A stretch of DNA of 64,000 bases, from assembly GCF_001997345.1 (NCBI RefSeq), contig NZ_CP019606.1, positions 310,001 through 374,000 on the forward strand, in the 5' to 3' direction. The position numbers and the translations under genes are program-made. Below are positions 33,520 to 42,423 of the stretch, piece after piece. The notes under the pieces are model-generated. The model saw only the letters and a list, made by a program, of their open reading frames with translations, searched no databases and was not told the DNA's origin. How positions within the stretch are numbered: position 1 is the stretch's first letter; each line of letters begins with the position of its first letter. Source of the stretch: Tessaracoccus aquimaris (lineage in GTDB: Bacteria; Actinomycetota; Actinomycetes; Propionibacteriales; Propionibacteriaceae).

Positions 33520-34721
33520 GGGGTTCGTCGCCGCGTTCTGGCTCCCATCGTTGCCAGCGTGGCGATGGCCGCCAGGCCCCACAGCACCTGCGCGTTGCCG
33601 ACGATGTGCTGCCACCAGTGCCAGGCGCGTTCCGCGTTGCCCTCGTGTGGCATCGCCCAGACCACGCGTGACACGAACACGACGATGCCCGAGACGGCGA
33701 CCAGCAGGAAGCGGGCGGCGCCGGTGCGTCGCCACCGGTCGACCAGCACCACGAGGGCAGGCGCCACCCATACCCAGTGATGCGACCACGAAACGGGCGA
33801 GGCCAGGAGCGAGTAGCAGCCCATGATCACCATGGCGGAGGTGCTCTCCCCGGCCACGACCAGCCGTCGCATGGCGAACAGGCACGCGATCCCGAGCGCG
33901 GCGCACAGGAGGAACCAGGCGACGCCCCCGGTGCCGGTCAGCCGCACGAGGGCGCCGTTGATGGACTGGTTGGAGACGTAGGCTAGCCCCCCGATGCGAC
34001 TCGGGTCGAGGATCGTCTGGGTCCAGTACTGCACGGACGCGGCCGGCGCGATGACGAAGCCCAGGCCCGTCCACGCAAGGGCCGATCCCGCGGCCACGAG
34101 CAGCCCCCGCCAGTCCCTACGGACCAGGAAGTAGGCCAGGAACACGGCCGGGGTCAGCTTCACGGCGATCGCCAACCCGATGAGCAGGCCCCGCCAAGGT
34201 CGTCCCCGGCCGGCGATCAGGTCCGTCACCACCAACGCCATGAGGAGGGCGTTGACCTGTCCGAAGCCCACCGTCTCGATCACCGGACCGAGGAGAAGCG
34301 CCCCGAGCACCGCCACCAACGCGACCGTTCGTCCGCCCAACCGGGCATCGCGCACCACGAGTAGCTGGACCAGGACGATCGCCACGAGGGTCGAGGCGGT
34401 CAGCAGCAGGTTGGCCGCCCAGTACGGAACAACGGCCAACACCACGAAGAAGGCCGCAGCGATGGGCGGGTAGGTGAATGGCAGGCTGATGCCTACGCGG
34501 GTAGCCCCCAGCGGTCCGTAGAGGTCGCCGCCGCTCAGCAGGACGTCGGCTCCCAGCCGGTACACGTCGAGGTCGATGCGGTACGGCAACAGGGACTGAA
34601 GGCCGGGGATGCCGAGCAGCAGCATTGCCGCGACCGCGACGATCGCAGAGACGAGGACGCGTCGCGTCCAGGGACTCCGCGCGATGGTGCGGAGCCTGCC
34701 ACGGGGCTGGTTGAGAAACAC
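33483..34721 (-). CDS. DUF2029/GT87-family membrane glycosyltransferase
   Basis: 412 aa with about ten membrane segments. IDLDVYRLGADVLLSGGDLYGP near residues 48-70 contains the Asp motif of GT-C polyprenyl-phosphomannose-dependent transferases (PimE-like), and LPFTYPPIAA follows. It likely adds a mannose or arabinose to a cell-envelope glycolipid outside the membrane. Second GT-C enzyme in the window after the MptB-type gene. Confidence 0.82.
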   Translation of the reverse strand: MFLNQPRGRLRTIARSPWTRRVLVSAIVAVAAMLLLGIPGLQSLLPYRIDLDVYRLGADVLLSGGDLYGPLGATRVGISLPFTYPPIAAAFFVVLAVVPYWAANLLLTASTLVAIVLVQLLVVRDARLGGRTVALVAVLGALLLGPVIETVGFGQVNALLMALVVTDLIAGRGRPWRGLLIGLAIAVKLTPAVFLAYFLVRRDWRGLLVAAGSALAWTGLGFVIAPAASVQYWTQTILDPSRIGGLAYVSNQSINGALVRLTGTGGVAWFLLCAALGIACLFAMRRLVVAGESTSAMVIMGCYSLLASPVSWSHHWVWVAPALVVLVDRWRRTGAARFLLVAVSGIVVFVSRVVWAMPHEGNAERAWHWWQHIVGNAQVLWGLAAIATLATMGARTRRRTPQRVGSSVPTAG

Positions 34722-34811
34722 GGGAACCTCCTGACGGGACGGGCTGTTGCCGTCACATCAGGAGCGTCTCCTGGGGTTGCTGCTGGTCGCTGATCGCGCC
34801 TGATCGTGCGA

Positions 34812-36269
34812 TCAGGTTGGCGGCGGCGCGACGGGAAGCCGCAGCACGAACGTCGTCATGCCCGCGGTCTCGGTCGCCTCGACGGAACCGCCCGCCCGCT
34901 CCGCGGCCCGTCTCACGATGGCCAACCCGATCCCCGCGCCACCGGTCGCGCTGGAGCGTGAGGCATCGAGCCGGACGAGCCGGTCGAAGATCCGCTCCCG
35001 GTCGGCCTCTGCGATGGGCTCCCCGTCGTTTCGTACCTCAAGCCGGATCATGTCCTGCTCGACCGAGGCCACCACGTCGACCCGGGTGGAGGCGTGCCGC
35101 AGCGCATTGTCGAGCAGGTTCGTCACCGCCCTGGCCAGCTCATTCCCGTCGCCCCGGACGGCCGCAAGCCCGCTCGCAACGGTAAGCGTGACGGGCACCC
35201 GGGTCGGCTGGACGCCTTCGATGGCGGCCTCCACAAGGGACCCCAGGTCGGTCGAACCGGGCTCGCCGGTGGGCGGTGCCTCAAGCGCTTCGAGCAGCAG
35301 GAGGGAGTCGACCAAGATCGCGAGTCTCGCCGACTGCCTGTCGACCGACTCCATCGCCTCCTGGCCGGACTCGGCATCGGGGTAGAGGCGCGCGACCTCC
35401 AAGGTGGAACGGATGGTCGCGACGGGGCTGCGAAGTTCGTGGGCGGCGTCCGCGATGAAGGTCCTCTGACGCGCGTCGCTGCCCTCGAGCCGGTCGAGGG
35501 CGGCGTTGACGGCCGCCGCCAGGTCGTCCAACTCGTCGCCGGTTCCCGGTTCGCGCACCCGAGGCGCGGCACGTGCTGTGACCACGTCGCTGAGGCGTCG
35601 TCGGATCTGATCGACCGGTCCGAGCGCGCGCCCGGCTGACCACCACGCCGCCGCGGCGGCGATGACCGTCGCGACCGGGATGGCCCACATCAGCAGTTGG
35701 CCGATCGGGCGGAGGACGTCGCGGACCTGGTAGTCCACCTGGACGACGAGCACACGCATGGTCTTCGCGCCTGCGGGAAGCCGCTCCGCGCAGGCCGCGC
35801 TGTCGGGTGCGGCCAGGTCGGCGTAGACGATGGGAACCCGCTGACCGTTGAGGTCGTTGGGCTGGCCCGAGGTGGGGAAGGTGAGCTCAGTCCGGAAGAA
35901 GGACATGGAACCCGGCTCGCCGGCTTGGAGGGTGAGAGGGGATGCGCTCTCCGGCATGACAGGCCCGCTGACCTCGTGCGGGGCGAGCAGCGGGCTCGAG
36001 ACCAGAACACGCCCCGCCGCGCTGATCTCGTAGGGCAGGTTCGCGAAGTCCGGGCCGTCGAACGCGCAGGTCGCCGACTGGGCCATGTGGAATCCCAGTT
36101 CCTGAACGGCCTGATCGTTCAGCCGATCGCGCTGACTGCGCTCAACGGCCAGGTATGCCAGCAACGAGAAGGCAGTGAACGCGAGGAGGCTGAGAGAAGC
36201 GACCGCCAGCGTGATCCGCCACCTGGTCCCGCCGCCCGGCAACCTGCCGAGACCCCTGCGATCAGCCAC
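34812..36269 (-). CDS. Two-component sensor histidine kinase
   Basis: 485 aa. TM1 near 18-42, a sensor domain of about 130 residues (two Cys), TM2 near 178-198, HAMP, HisKA with phospho-acceptor His in FIADAAHELRSPVATIRS near 280, and HATPase motifs NLLDNALRHAS and GGAGIGLAIVRRAAE. The start GTG 36269 overlaps the regulator stop (GTGGCTGA). With the response regulator upstream it forms an OmpR/EnvZ-type pair; signal unknown. Confidence 0.9.
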   Translation of the reverse strand: MADRRGLGRLPGGGTRWRITLAVASLSLLAFTAFSLLAYLAVERSQRDRLNDQAVQELGFHMAQSATCAFDGPDFANLPYEISAAGRVLVSSPLLAPHEVSGPVMPESASPLTLQAGEPGSMSFFRTELTFPTSGQPNDLNGQRVPIVYADLAAPDSAACAERLPAGAKTMRVLVVQVDYQVRDVLRPIGQLLMWAIPVATVIAAAAAWWSAGRALGPVDQIRRRLSDVVTARAAPRVREPGTGDELDDLAAAVNAALDRLEGSDARQRTFIADAAHELRSPVATIRSTLEVARLYPDAESGQEAMESVDRQSARLAILVDSLLLLEALEAPPTGEPGSTDLGSLVEAAIEGVQPTRVPVTLTVASGLAAVRGDGNELARAVTNLLDNALRHASTRVDVVASVEQDMIRLEVRNDGEPIAEADRERIFDRLVRLDASRSSATGGAGIGLAIVRRAAERAGGSVEATETAGMTTFVLRLPVAPPPT

Positions 36270-36942
36270 CCGCGGTCCGATCGGCCACGAGCCGGTAGCC
36301 CTCCCCGCGTACCGTCTCGATCGCCCTGCCCCCAAAGGGCGCGTCGAGCTTGCGTCGAACCGACAGCACCCGCGCCTCGACCAGGTTGGGATCACGTGCC
36401 TCGTCTGGCCACAGTTCCGCCAGGATGGCGCTCTTCGGCACTGGGATCCCTGGGGTGCGGGCGAGCAACTCCACGAGTGAGAACTCCAGGGGAGTGAGGT
36501 CGATGCGACGCTCGCCACGGGTGCCGGTGCGAGCGAGGAGGTCGACTCGAACGGAGCCCACCTGGAGCAGGGTGCCTTGGGCGCTCGACCGGCGCAGCAA
36601 CGCACGGATCCTGGCGACAAGCACGGGGAAGGAGAAGGGCTTGGTGAGGTAGTCGTCGGCACCCGCGTCGAGGGCGTCGGTCTGGTCGTACTCGCCCAGC
36701 TTGGCGGTCAGCACCAACACCGGGGTCGCGACACCCTCGGCACGCAGCCGGTCGATGATCCGGAACCCGCTCATCCCGGGCAGCATCAGGTCCAGAATCA
36801 CCGCGTCGTAATCGCCCCGCCTGGCAAGTTCGAAGCCGGCGGGCCCGTCGTGGACCACGTCCACGGCAAACCCCTCGGCGACGAGGCCCCGGCGCACGGC
36901 GGCGGCGAGATCAGTCTCGTCCTCGACGATCAGCAGCCGCAT
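36262..36942 (-). CDS. OmpR/PhoB family response regulator
   Basis: 226 aa. Receiver: MRLLIVEDETDLA (acidic pair), phospho-acceptor Asp in AVILDLMLPGMSG near residue 51, Thr of VLTAK, Lys of DDYLTKPF. C-terminal winged helix: DLTPLEFSLVELLARTPGIPVPKSAILAELW and VRGEGYRLV. Partner of the histidine kinase immediately downstream, with eight-base overlap. Confidence 0.93.
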   Translation of the reverse strand: MRLLIVEDETDLAAAVRRGLVAEGFAVDVVHDGPAGFELARRGDYDAVILDLMLPGMSGFRIIDRLRAEGVATPVLVLTAKLGEYDQTDALDAGADDYLTKPFSFPVLVARIRALLRRSSAQGTLLQVGSVRVDLLARTGTRGERRIDLTPLEFSLVELLARTPGIPVPKSAILAELWPDEARDPNLVEARVLSVRRKLDAPFGGRAIETVRGEGYRLVADRTAGG

Positions 36943-36959
36943 GGAGCCATCGTAAGTCC

Positions 36960-37525
36960 TTATCCGGAGGCGAAGTCCTTGCTCCACACCATCGAGCCGT
37001 CGTTGTTGAGGTAGGTGAACCGGACCCGCTGGGTCGGCACCACGCCGTAGGCCTCCATCGCCGGGAACACCGTCGAGGTGAGGAACGACTCGATGGTCGG
37101 GATCAAGTCGTCGAGGGCGACTGCCGTCTGCTCGGCGTCGACCGCGGTGGCGTAGGTGTAGGTGAAGGTCGCCATGTCGGGGTACTCCTTGTCGAAGGCG
37201 ACGTCGGAGTAGACACCCGGATTCTCCTTGAGGACCTGGGGGATGGTCGCGCGCTCCGCCTCGACGTACCGGTCGAGCGCCTCGTGGACCGCGTCGGTGT
37301 CGGGAACGTCGTCGTCGCCCTCGACCGGGTTGAGGCTCTCCTCGGGCGTCGGCGTATCCTCGGGGTTGGCGTCTCCTGGGGACTGTCGGAGGGTTCCTGG
37401 CTCGCGGCGACGACGCGCTGCGGCTCGTCGGGTGCGGTCGTGCTGACGCTGACGCACGCGGCGAGGGAAGAGACGGCGAGGATACTCAGGGCCGCGGTGG
37501 CGATGCGGGGGAGTCGGTTCTTCAC
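36960..37525 (-). CDS. Putative secreted lipoprotein, apparent frameshift
   Basis: About 188 aa when corrected. GTG 37525 (preceded by GGGAAGG) begins VKNRLPRIATAALSILAVSSLAACV, a lipoprotein signal with Cys near 24. After a Ser/Thr/Pro linker the frame fails at 37362-37365. Restoring one C there gives PTPEDTPTPEESLNP and a soluble domain (DALDRYVEAERATIPQVL-like, ending MVWSKDFASG). I do not recognise the domain. It lies downstream of tRNA-Lys and upstream of the two-component genes. Confidence 0.6.
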
Positions 37526-37590
37526 GGCGATGCCTTCCCTGGTGATGTGGCAAGAGCATAGCCAGGGGCGGGTTCGCCGGCGCATGACGA

Positions 37591-37621
37591 AGGCCCCGGT
37601 TCGTGAAGAACCGGGGCCTTT
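37591..37621. terminator. Strong hairpin terminator next to tRNA-Lys
   Basis: AGGCCCCGGTTC (37591-37602) pairs with GAACCGGGGCCT around a short loop, followed by TTG. It lies just past the 3' end of tRNA-Lys (minus strand) and could work in both directions. Confidence 0.75.
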
Positions 37622-37627
37622 GTCTGG

Positions 37628-37700
<73 letters not shown>

Positions 37701-37746
37701 GCGCGAGAGATAACTTTAGAGGTGCCCCCGGCCCGTTGTCCAATCG

Positions 37747-38187
37747 TCACCCGATGGCCCTGGTGACGAGTTCGATCACCCGCTTCTCGTCGGCCTCGGA
37801 GAGCGTGGTGATGGCGTAGGACGTCGCCCACATGGTGCCCTCGTCGAGCTTCGCGGCCTGCTCGAACCCGAGGGTGCTGTAGCGCAGGTCGAATTTGGAC
37901 GACGGCTGCAGGAACACGACGTTGTCGCCCTCCGCGTTGGCCCAGGCTGGCATGCCGTAGTAGGTCTTGCCGACCAGATCGGGCGCGACCTGCTTGACGA
38001 GGGCCTGGATCCGCTCGGCGAGCGCGCGGTCTGCGTCGGGCAGTTCTGCGATCTTCTCGGCGAGGGCGGCCTCGGAGATCGCGGCCTTGTCCTTTGCCCG
38101 CTTCTCGGCGCGCAACTCGGCGGCGCGCTCCTTCATGGCGGCCTTCTCCTCGGCGGAGAATCCTGCTGTTTCGGTGGACTTTGCCAT
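37747..38187 (-). CDS. DUF1801-family protein
   Basis: 146 aa. An N-terminal Ala/Lys/Glu-rich helix (about 1-55, coiled-coil-like), then the DUF1801 core: KTYYGMPAWANAEGDNVVFLQPSSKFDLRYSTLGF. The fold is that of YdhG/FraH-like 'iron chaperone' proteins, but the extra helix is unusual. Function not established. Confidence 0.78.
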   Translation of the reverse strand: MAKSTETAGFSAEEKAAMKERAAELRAEKRAKDKAAISEAALAEKIAELPDADRALAERIQALVKQVAPDLVGKTYYGMPAWANAEGDNVVFLQPSSKFDLRYSTLGFEQAAKLDEGTMWATSYAITTLSEADEKRVIELVTRAIG

Positions 38188-38240
38188 CTCGCTCCTCGGT
38201 GTTTCCTGCTGGGAAAATCATGCCACGCCAGGCGTGAGAA

Positions 38241-38269
38241 ACGCCCCCGGTGAAGGGAACCGGGGGCGT
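38241..38269 (-). terminator. Terminator after the LPHTG surface-protein gene
   Basis: ACGCCCCCGGT (38241-38251) pairs with ACCGGGGGCGT (38259-38269) around GAAGGGA, 17 bases past the surface-protein stop. Read leftward it is followed by TTCTCACG. Confidence 0.7.
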
Positions 38270-38285
38270 CTCCTCTCAGGTCAGG

Positions 38286-40007
38286 TCAGTTGCCTGTGTG
38301 CGGCAAGCCTGGCGTGACCGGAGGCTTCGTCGGCGCCGGGGGCGTCGGAGTCGGCGTTGGTGTGGGCGTCGGGGTCGGTGGCACCTTGGTGATGGTGTTG
38401 GTCACCTTGACGGGTGTCGTCTCGTCCGGGGCGATCGTGACGGTGCCGCCCTCGATGCTCACCTCGCCCCACGTCGCACCCGCGATCTGCACGGGAGCCT
38501 GCTCGGTGACGGTCACCTTGGCGCCCGAAGGAAGGTCGGGGCTCTTGATCTTCTCGCCCGCCTTGAGGGTGAGCGTTCCGGTCCCAGCCTCGAAGCCGTT
38601 GCCAGCCGGGTACGAGTAGCCGATCGTGTACTCGGTGTCGGCGGGCACCAGGGAGGCGCCGGTGCCGGTGAGCACCTTCTCGACCTCGAAGCCGCCCGTG
38701 CGCAGCGACGCGGTGTTGGTCAGCACGATCTCGGAGAGTTGGCCGCCGGTCAGCGTGAACTCCGACTGGGAGAACGTGGGCGTTCCCCACGACCAACCGG
38801 GTTGGGCGACCGGCGTGGCCTCCGTGAGCGTGACCACGGAGTCACGGGGGAAGTCGCCGCTCGTCCAGGTCTTGCCCGCGCCGATCTCGAAGGAGTCGGT
38901 GACCGGGTCGCCCTGAGGGGGAGTGACGGTGTAGGTGACGGTGAACGTGGCCTCGCCGAGGTCGATGGGCGGGCCGTCGAGGCGCTTGGTGACCGAGAAC
39001 CGTCCCACGTTCTCGCCGATGCCGGTGGCTGAGCCGCCCAGGTTGCGCTGGGTCGACGTGACCGTCTTGGTCTCCTCGGTGCCGACCTTGACGGTCGCGG
39101 AGTTGTCGTAGGTGGTGACGGTCCGGTCGACCGGGTCAGTGACGAAGATCACCTCGTAGAAGTAGCCCTTCGTGGCAACGATCGTCACCTCGTCGTGGGC
39201 GGCGTTGGTCGTGTAGCTGCCGGCAGGCATCTCGGTGAAGTTGATGGGCCACTGCTTGCCCTTGCCGTCGTCGCCGATGGTGTTGGTCCAGTAGACGATG
39301 GCCGAGCGGTCCTTGATCAGCGACTGGCCCTTGCCGGGGGTGTCGGTGACGACGATGGTTTCGCCGCCCGCCGCGCCCGTCGGCCCGGCGTGGACGACGA
39401 CGGTCCAGTAGATCGACTGGGTCTCGTTGTCCCAGTAGCCCCACTTGTAGTCGTCGCGTCCGGTGAAGTCGCAGTTCTCGACGCAGGAGCCGCCCGTCGG
39501 AGGAGTGACGACGAGGTCAGCGGAGACGTCGCCGAAGTCGTAGGTGACGGTCGTCTCAGCGTCGGTCTTGGTGGTCACGTCGACCCAGAACGCGAAGGTG
39601 CCCTTCAAGTTGAGCGGGTTGCGCTTGATGTAGGCGTCGTCGATGTCGCACGCCAACTGGGCATCGGTGACCGTGCACTGGCCCATCACCTCGGACGGGG
39701 TGGCGCCGTGCGCCTCCGACATCATCGGGAAGCTGGTCTTGTTGCCCTTCAGCCCCTCAGGAAGGTTGACGACCAGGCCGGCCGGCGTCGCGGGGTTGTC
39801 CGGCAGCGACCAGGTGCCGACGAGTTCGGCGCGTGACCCGGTCGTGGTCGACTCCTGGGTGAACTTCATGGACGTGAGGTTCGCTGAAGCGGTGTAGGGC
39901 GGCGCGGCGTGCGCGGTCGTCAGGCCGAGGATCGCGAGCGATCCGGCCAGCACGAACGCGAAGAACCGGCGGGCCCATAGTCGAGTAGTGCTAGTGCCAC
40001 CTGGCAT
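38286..40007 (-). CDS. Secreted surface protein with DUF5979/SpaA-like repeats, ending in LPHTG without an anchor
   Basis: 573 aa from ATG 40007 (AAGGGGG six bases upstream). Signal peptide about 1-35 (ends AHAAPP). N-terminal collagen-binding-like domain (SdrC/Bgp type) to about 290, with GYWDNETQSIYWTVVVHAG. Two DUF5979-type repeats follow (FSVTKRLDG, then FEVEKVLTG), each beginning with the Lys that forms isopeptide bonds and containing a TLTE or TVTEQ Glu motif. A PTP repeat leads to LPHTGN and the stop. The sorting motif is present but the hydrophobic segment and basic tail are missing, so sortase anchoring is unlikely as encoded. Confidence 0.82.
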   Translation of the reverse strand: MPGGTSTTRLWARRFFAFVLAGSLAILGLTTAHAAPPYTASANLTSMKFTQESTTTGSRAELVGTWSLPDNPATPAGLVVNLPEGLKGNKTSFPMMSEAHGATPSEVMGQCTVTDAQLACDIDDAYIKRNPLNLKGTFAFWVDVTTKTDAETTVTYDFGDVSADLVVTPPTGGSCVENCDFTGRDDYKWGYWDNETQSIYWTVVVHAGPTGAAGGETIVVTDTPGKGQSLIKDRSAIVYWTNTIGDDGKGKQWPINFTEMPAGSYTTNAAHDEVTIVATKGYFYEVIFVTDPVDRTVTTYDNSATVKVGTEETKTVTSTQRNLGGSATGIGENVGRFSVTKRLDGPPIDLGEATFTVTYTVTPPQGDPVTDSFEIGAGKTWTSGDFPRDSVVTLTEATPVAQPGWSWGTPTFSQSEFTLTGGQLSEIVLTNTASLRTGGFEVEKVLTGTGASLVPADTEYTIGYSYPAGNGFEAGTGTLTLKAGEKIKSPDLPSGAKVTVTEQAPVQIAGATWGEVSIEGGTVTIAPDETTPVKVTNTITKVPPTPTPTPTPTPTPPAPTKPPVTPGLPHTGN

Positions 40008-40414
40008 TAGTCCCCCTTGTAGATGTGGTGTTCCTGTGTCGGGGGCGCCCGATAGTGGCACTCCCGGGCGGCACGCTACTCCTGTCAGAAGCTCAGCTAA
40101 AGGGGTTTAGCGTTCAACGTCCTACATTTTGTAGTAATTGATTGGAAAAACGTCACTTCGACCCCCGAGGTCGGCCGGATCGGCGGGTTGCGGGTTGTCA
40201 GCCGGGCCGATCGCTGCCGGGTGGTGGGGGCCTTTACTGCCGAGGATTAGGGGTGAGGCCCGGACCGACTACGCGAGTCCGTTCGACGCATGACCTGGCA
40301 CGAGGTACAGGCGGACGCGCTCTACGCGGGTTCCGAAGTATGACCGCCGCGTGCACCAAAGGTGGTCCTCACAGGGCCTCCCACGTCTAGCCGCCCACTC
40401 CTAAAATCGTGGTC
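40008..40414. promoter_or_regulatory. 407-base intergenic region with two inverted repeats
   Basis: GCTAAA-GGGG-TTTAGC (40096-40111) and CTACA-TTT-TGTAG (40122-40134) lie 11 bases apart in the only AT-richer patch, upstream of the surface-protein gene on the minus strand. They may be operators. Rightward, no gene is supported before the XRE regulator; a 17-codon frame ends at 40341 and looks incidental. This gap is also where chromosomal-looking genes give way to the accessory block. Confidence 0.5.
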
Positions 40415-41320
40415 ATGGACAACAAGGCCGAGGTGCGCGAGTTCCTGATCTCGCGGCGGGAGAAAGTGACGCCCAACCAGGTCGGGCTGCCCGAGGGGAC
40501 GAACCGCAGGGTGCTGGGCTTGCGGCGCAGTGAAGTCGCCGCGCTCGCCGGTGTGAGTGTCGAGTACTACACGCGTATCGAACGCGGAGGGATATCGGGG
40601 GCTTCCCCTGAGATTCTCGACGCGATCGCCAAAGCACTGATGCTCGACGACGCTGAGCGGGCGCATCTGTTCGATCTCGCCCATGCTGCGAGCCCCGTCG
40701 CGCGGCCGGCGCGCCGTCGCAGTCCGAAATGCTGGTGCCCGCACCCGAGCTTGCAGTGGATGCTCGACGGTTTCACCGCAGGTCCCGCGTTCATTCGCAA
40801 CGGGCGCATGGATCTGCTCGCGGTCAACGTGCCCGCCCGCGGCTTCTACCGCGACATCTACGACATGCCGGGGCAGCCGCCGAACATTGCCCGGTTTACG
40901 TTCCTTGACGAGCGGGCGTACGAGTTCTACCCCGACTGGGACTTCTTCGCCGAGGTGACCGTCGCGATCCTGCGCACGGAAGCCGGGCGGGATCCGCACA
41001 ACAAGTCGCTGCATGACCTGATCGGCGAGCTCGGCACCCGCAGTCCGGAGTTCCGCACGCGTTGGGGCGGGCACAACGTGCGCCATCACGGCACAGGATT
41101 GAAGACCTTCCACCACCCCGAGGTCGGCGAGATGACGCTCGCCTACGAAGGCATGTCACTGGAGGCGGAGCCAGGGCTCACCTTCACCGCATACACCGCA
41201 GAGCCCGGCTCGCCGTCCGCCGAGCGCATGCAGCTGCTGGCATCGTGGGCTGCGAGCGAGTATGGCGGTCCGCTCGCGGACCCAGACGCTACTACGGCCG
41301 AGCACAAGCAGAAGAGGTAG
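40415..41320 (+). CDS. XRE family regulator with MmyB-like ligand-binding domain
   Basis: About 301 aa. HTH at residues 20-75 (RRVLGLRRSEVAALAGVSVEYYTRIERG). C-terminal MmyB/PAS-like domain with SLQWMLDGFTAGPAFIRNGRMDLLAVN and a HNVRHHGTGLKTFHHPEVGEMTL end. This family commonly controls adjacent short-chain dehydrogenase genes in actinobacteria. ATG 40415 is preferred; GTG 40409 is an alternative. Confidence 0.87.
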   Translation: MDNKAEVREFLISRREKVTPNQVGLPEGTNRRVLGLRRSEVAALAGVSVEYYTRIERGGISGASPEILDAIAKALMLDDAERAHLFDLAHAASPVARPARRRSPKCWCPHPSLQWMLDGFTAGPAFIRNGRMDLLAVNVPARGFYRDIYDMPGQPPNIARFTFLDERAYEFYPDWDFFAEVTVAILRTEAGRDPHNKSLHDLIGELGTRSPEFRTRWGGHNVRHHGTGLKTFHHPEVGEMTLAYEGMSLEAEPGLTFTAYTAEPGSPSAERMQLLASWAASEYGGPLADPDATTAEHKQKR

Positions 41321-41340
41321 TAGCGGGCTCTCCGGTAGAC

Positions 41341-41570
41341 AAGGCGACGAGCTCGAGGTGCGGATAGCCGTGGAGGCGATCTGGAGCGGCACCACCGGGC
41401 TCGCCGCAGCGATGGGGCCGGTGATCGCCGGCTTCCTCGTGCAGGCCTTCGGCTGGCACGCCGTCTTCCTCATGTGCTCGCCGCCGCAGGCATCCTCCTT
41501 GCACTGATGGTGAAGCGCCCCGCCACTCAGCGCCAGGACGAGCCGATCATGGCCGCAAACACTGACGCAG
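41341..41570 (+). pseudogene. MFS transporter fragment
   Basis: A short internal piece of a DHA2-type transporter: EAIWSGTTGLAAAMGPVIAG and FGWHAVFL, then after a one-base shift near 41473 VLAAAGILLALMVKRP. No start, end or other helices remain. Nothing else is seen in this 319-base gap apart from the terminator. Confidence 0.65.
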
Positions 41571-41588
41571 CAATCCTGACAACGCCAT

Positions 41589-41618
41589 GGGGCCGTCCCC
41601 GCAGATGCGGGGACGGCC
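41589..41618 (-). terminator. Strong hairpin downstream of the SDR gene
   Basis: A 13-bp perfect stem, GGGCCGTCCCCGC and GCGGGGACGGCCC, with AGAT loop. It lies 22 bases after the SDR stop. The T-run is poor on either strand. Confidence 0.65.
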
Positions 41619-41639
41619 CTGGGCTCCTGTTTCAGTCGC

Positions 41640-42410
41640 CTACTGTGCGGTGTGGCCAGCGTCGACGGGCAGGGCGGCTCCGGTGACGTAGCTGGCCGCG
41701 TCGGAGCACAGCCACAGCACGGCCGCGGCGATCTCCTCCGGCCTGCCCAGCCGGCCCAGCGGCACGCCGGCGGCGGACGTCTCGCGGTCCAGCTCGCCGC
41801 GGGCGGCCATAGCGGCGACCATCGGCGTCTCGATCGTGCCGGGGCACACGGCGTTGCAGCGCACCCCGTGCCTGCCGTACTGCAGGGCGACGGACTTGGT
41901 CGCCCCGATCACGCCGTGCTTAGTCGCGTGATACGTCGTGCGGCCGTCGCCGCCGACGAGGCCGCCCAAAGATGAGCAGTTCACGATCGCCCCGGAGCCC
42001 TGCTCGCGCATCTGCTTGAGCTCGTGCTTCATCGACGCCCAGACGCCCTTGAGGTTGACCGCGACGAGCTGGTCGAACGCCGCTTCGGTCTCGTCGGCTG
42101 AGTCGACAGGGGGCAGCATGATCCCGGCGTTGTTGAACGCCATGTCCAGGCTCCCGAACGCCTCCACCGTCTCGCGGACAGCAGCGGCGACCTGGTCCTC
42201 GTCGGTGACGTCGCACGCGATCGGGAGGGCCTTCTGGCCCTTCCCAGTGAGCTCGTCGGCGAGCGCCTGGGCGGCGTCCTCGTTGCGGTCGACGATCGCG
42301 ACGGCCGCCCCGGCCTCCGCGAACGCCCGGACGGTCGCCTCGCCCGTCCCGGCGCTGCCGCCGGTGACGAACGCGGTCTTCCCGGTGAAGTCATAGGTGA
42401 GTTCAGCCAT
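41640..42410 (-). CDS. Short-chain dehydrogenase/reductase
   Basis: 256 aa classical SDR. Cofactor motif VTGGSAGTGEATVRAF near residue 14, DRNEDAA (Asp at the end of beta 2 suggests NAD preference), NNAGIM, catalytic Ser in NCSSLGG, YHATKHG with the YxxxK pair near 157, and CPGTIETPM. Substrate unknown. It lies 13 bases downstream of the zinc alcohol dehydrogenase, on the same strand. Confidence 0.9.
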   Translation of the reverse strand: MAELTYDFTGKTAFVTGGSAGTGEATVRAFAEAGAAVAIVDRNEDAAQALADELTGKGQKALPIACDVTDEDQVAAAVRETVEAFGSLDMAFNNAGIMLPPVDSADETEAAFDQLVAVNLKGVWASMKHELKQMREQGSGAIVNCSSLGGLVGGDGRTTYHATKHGVIGATKSVALQYGRHGVRCNAVCPGTIETPMVAAMAARGELDRETSAAGVPLGRLGRPEEIAAAVLWLCSDAASYVTGAALPVDAGHTAQ

Positions 42411-42423
42411 GATCCTTCTCTCC

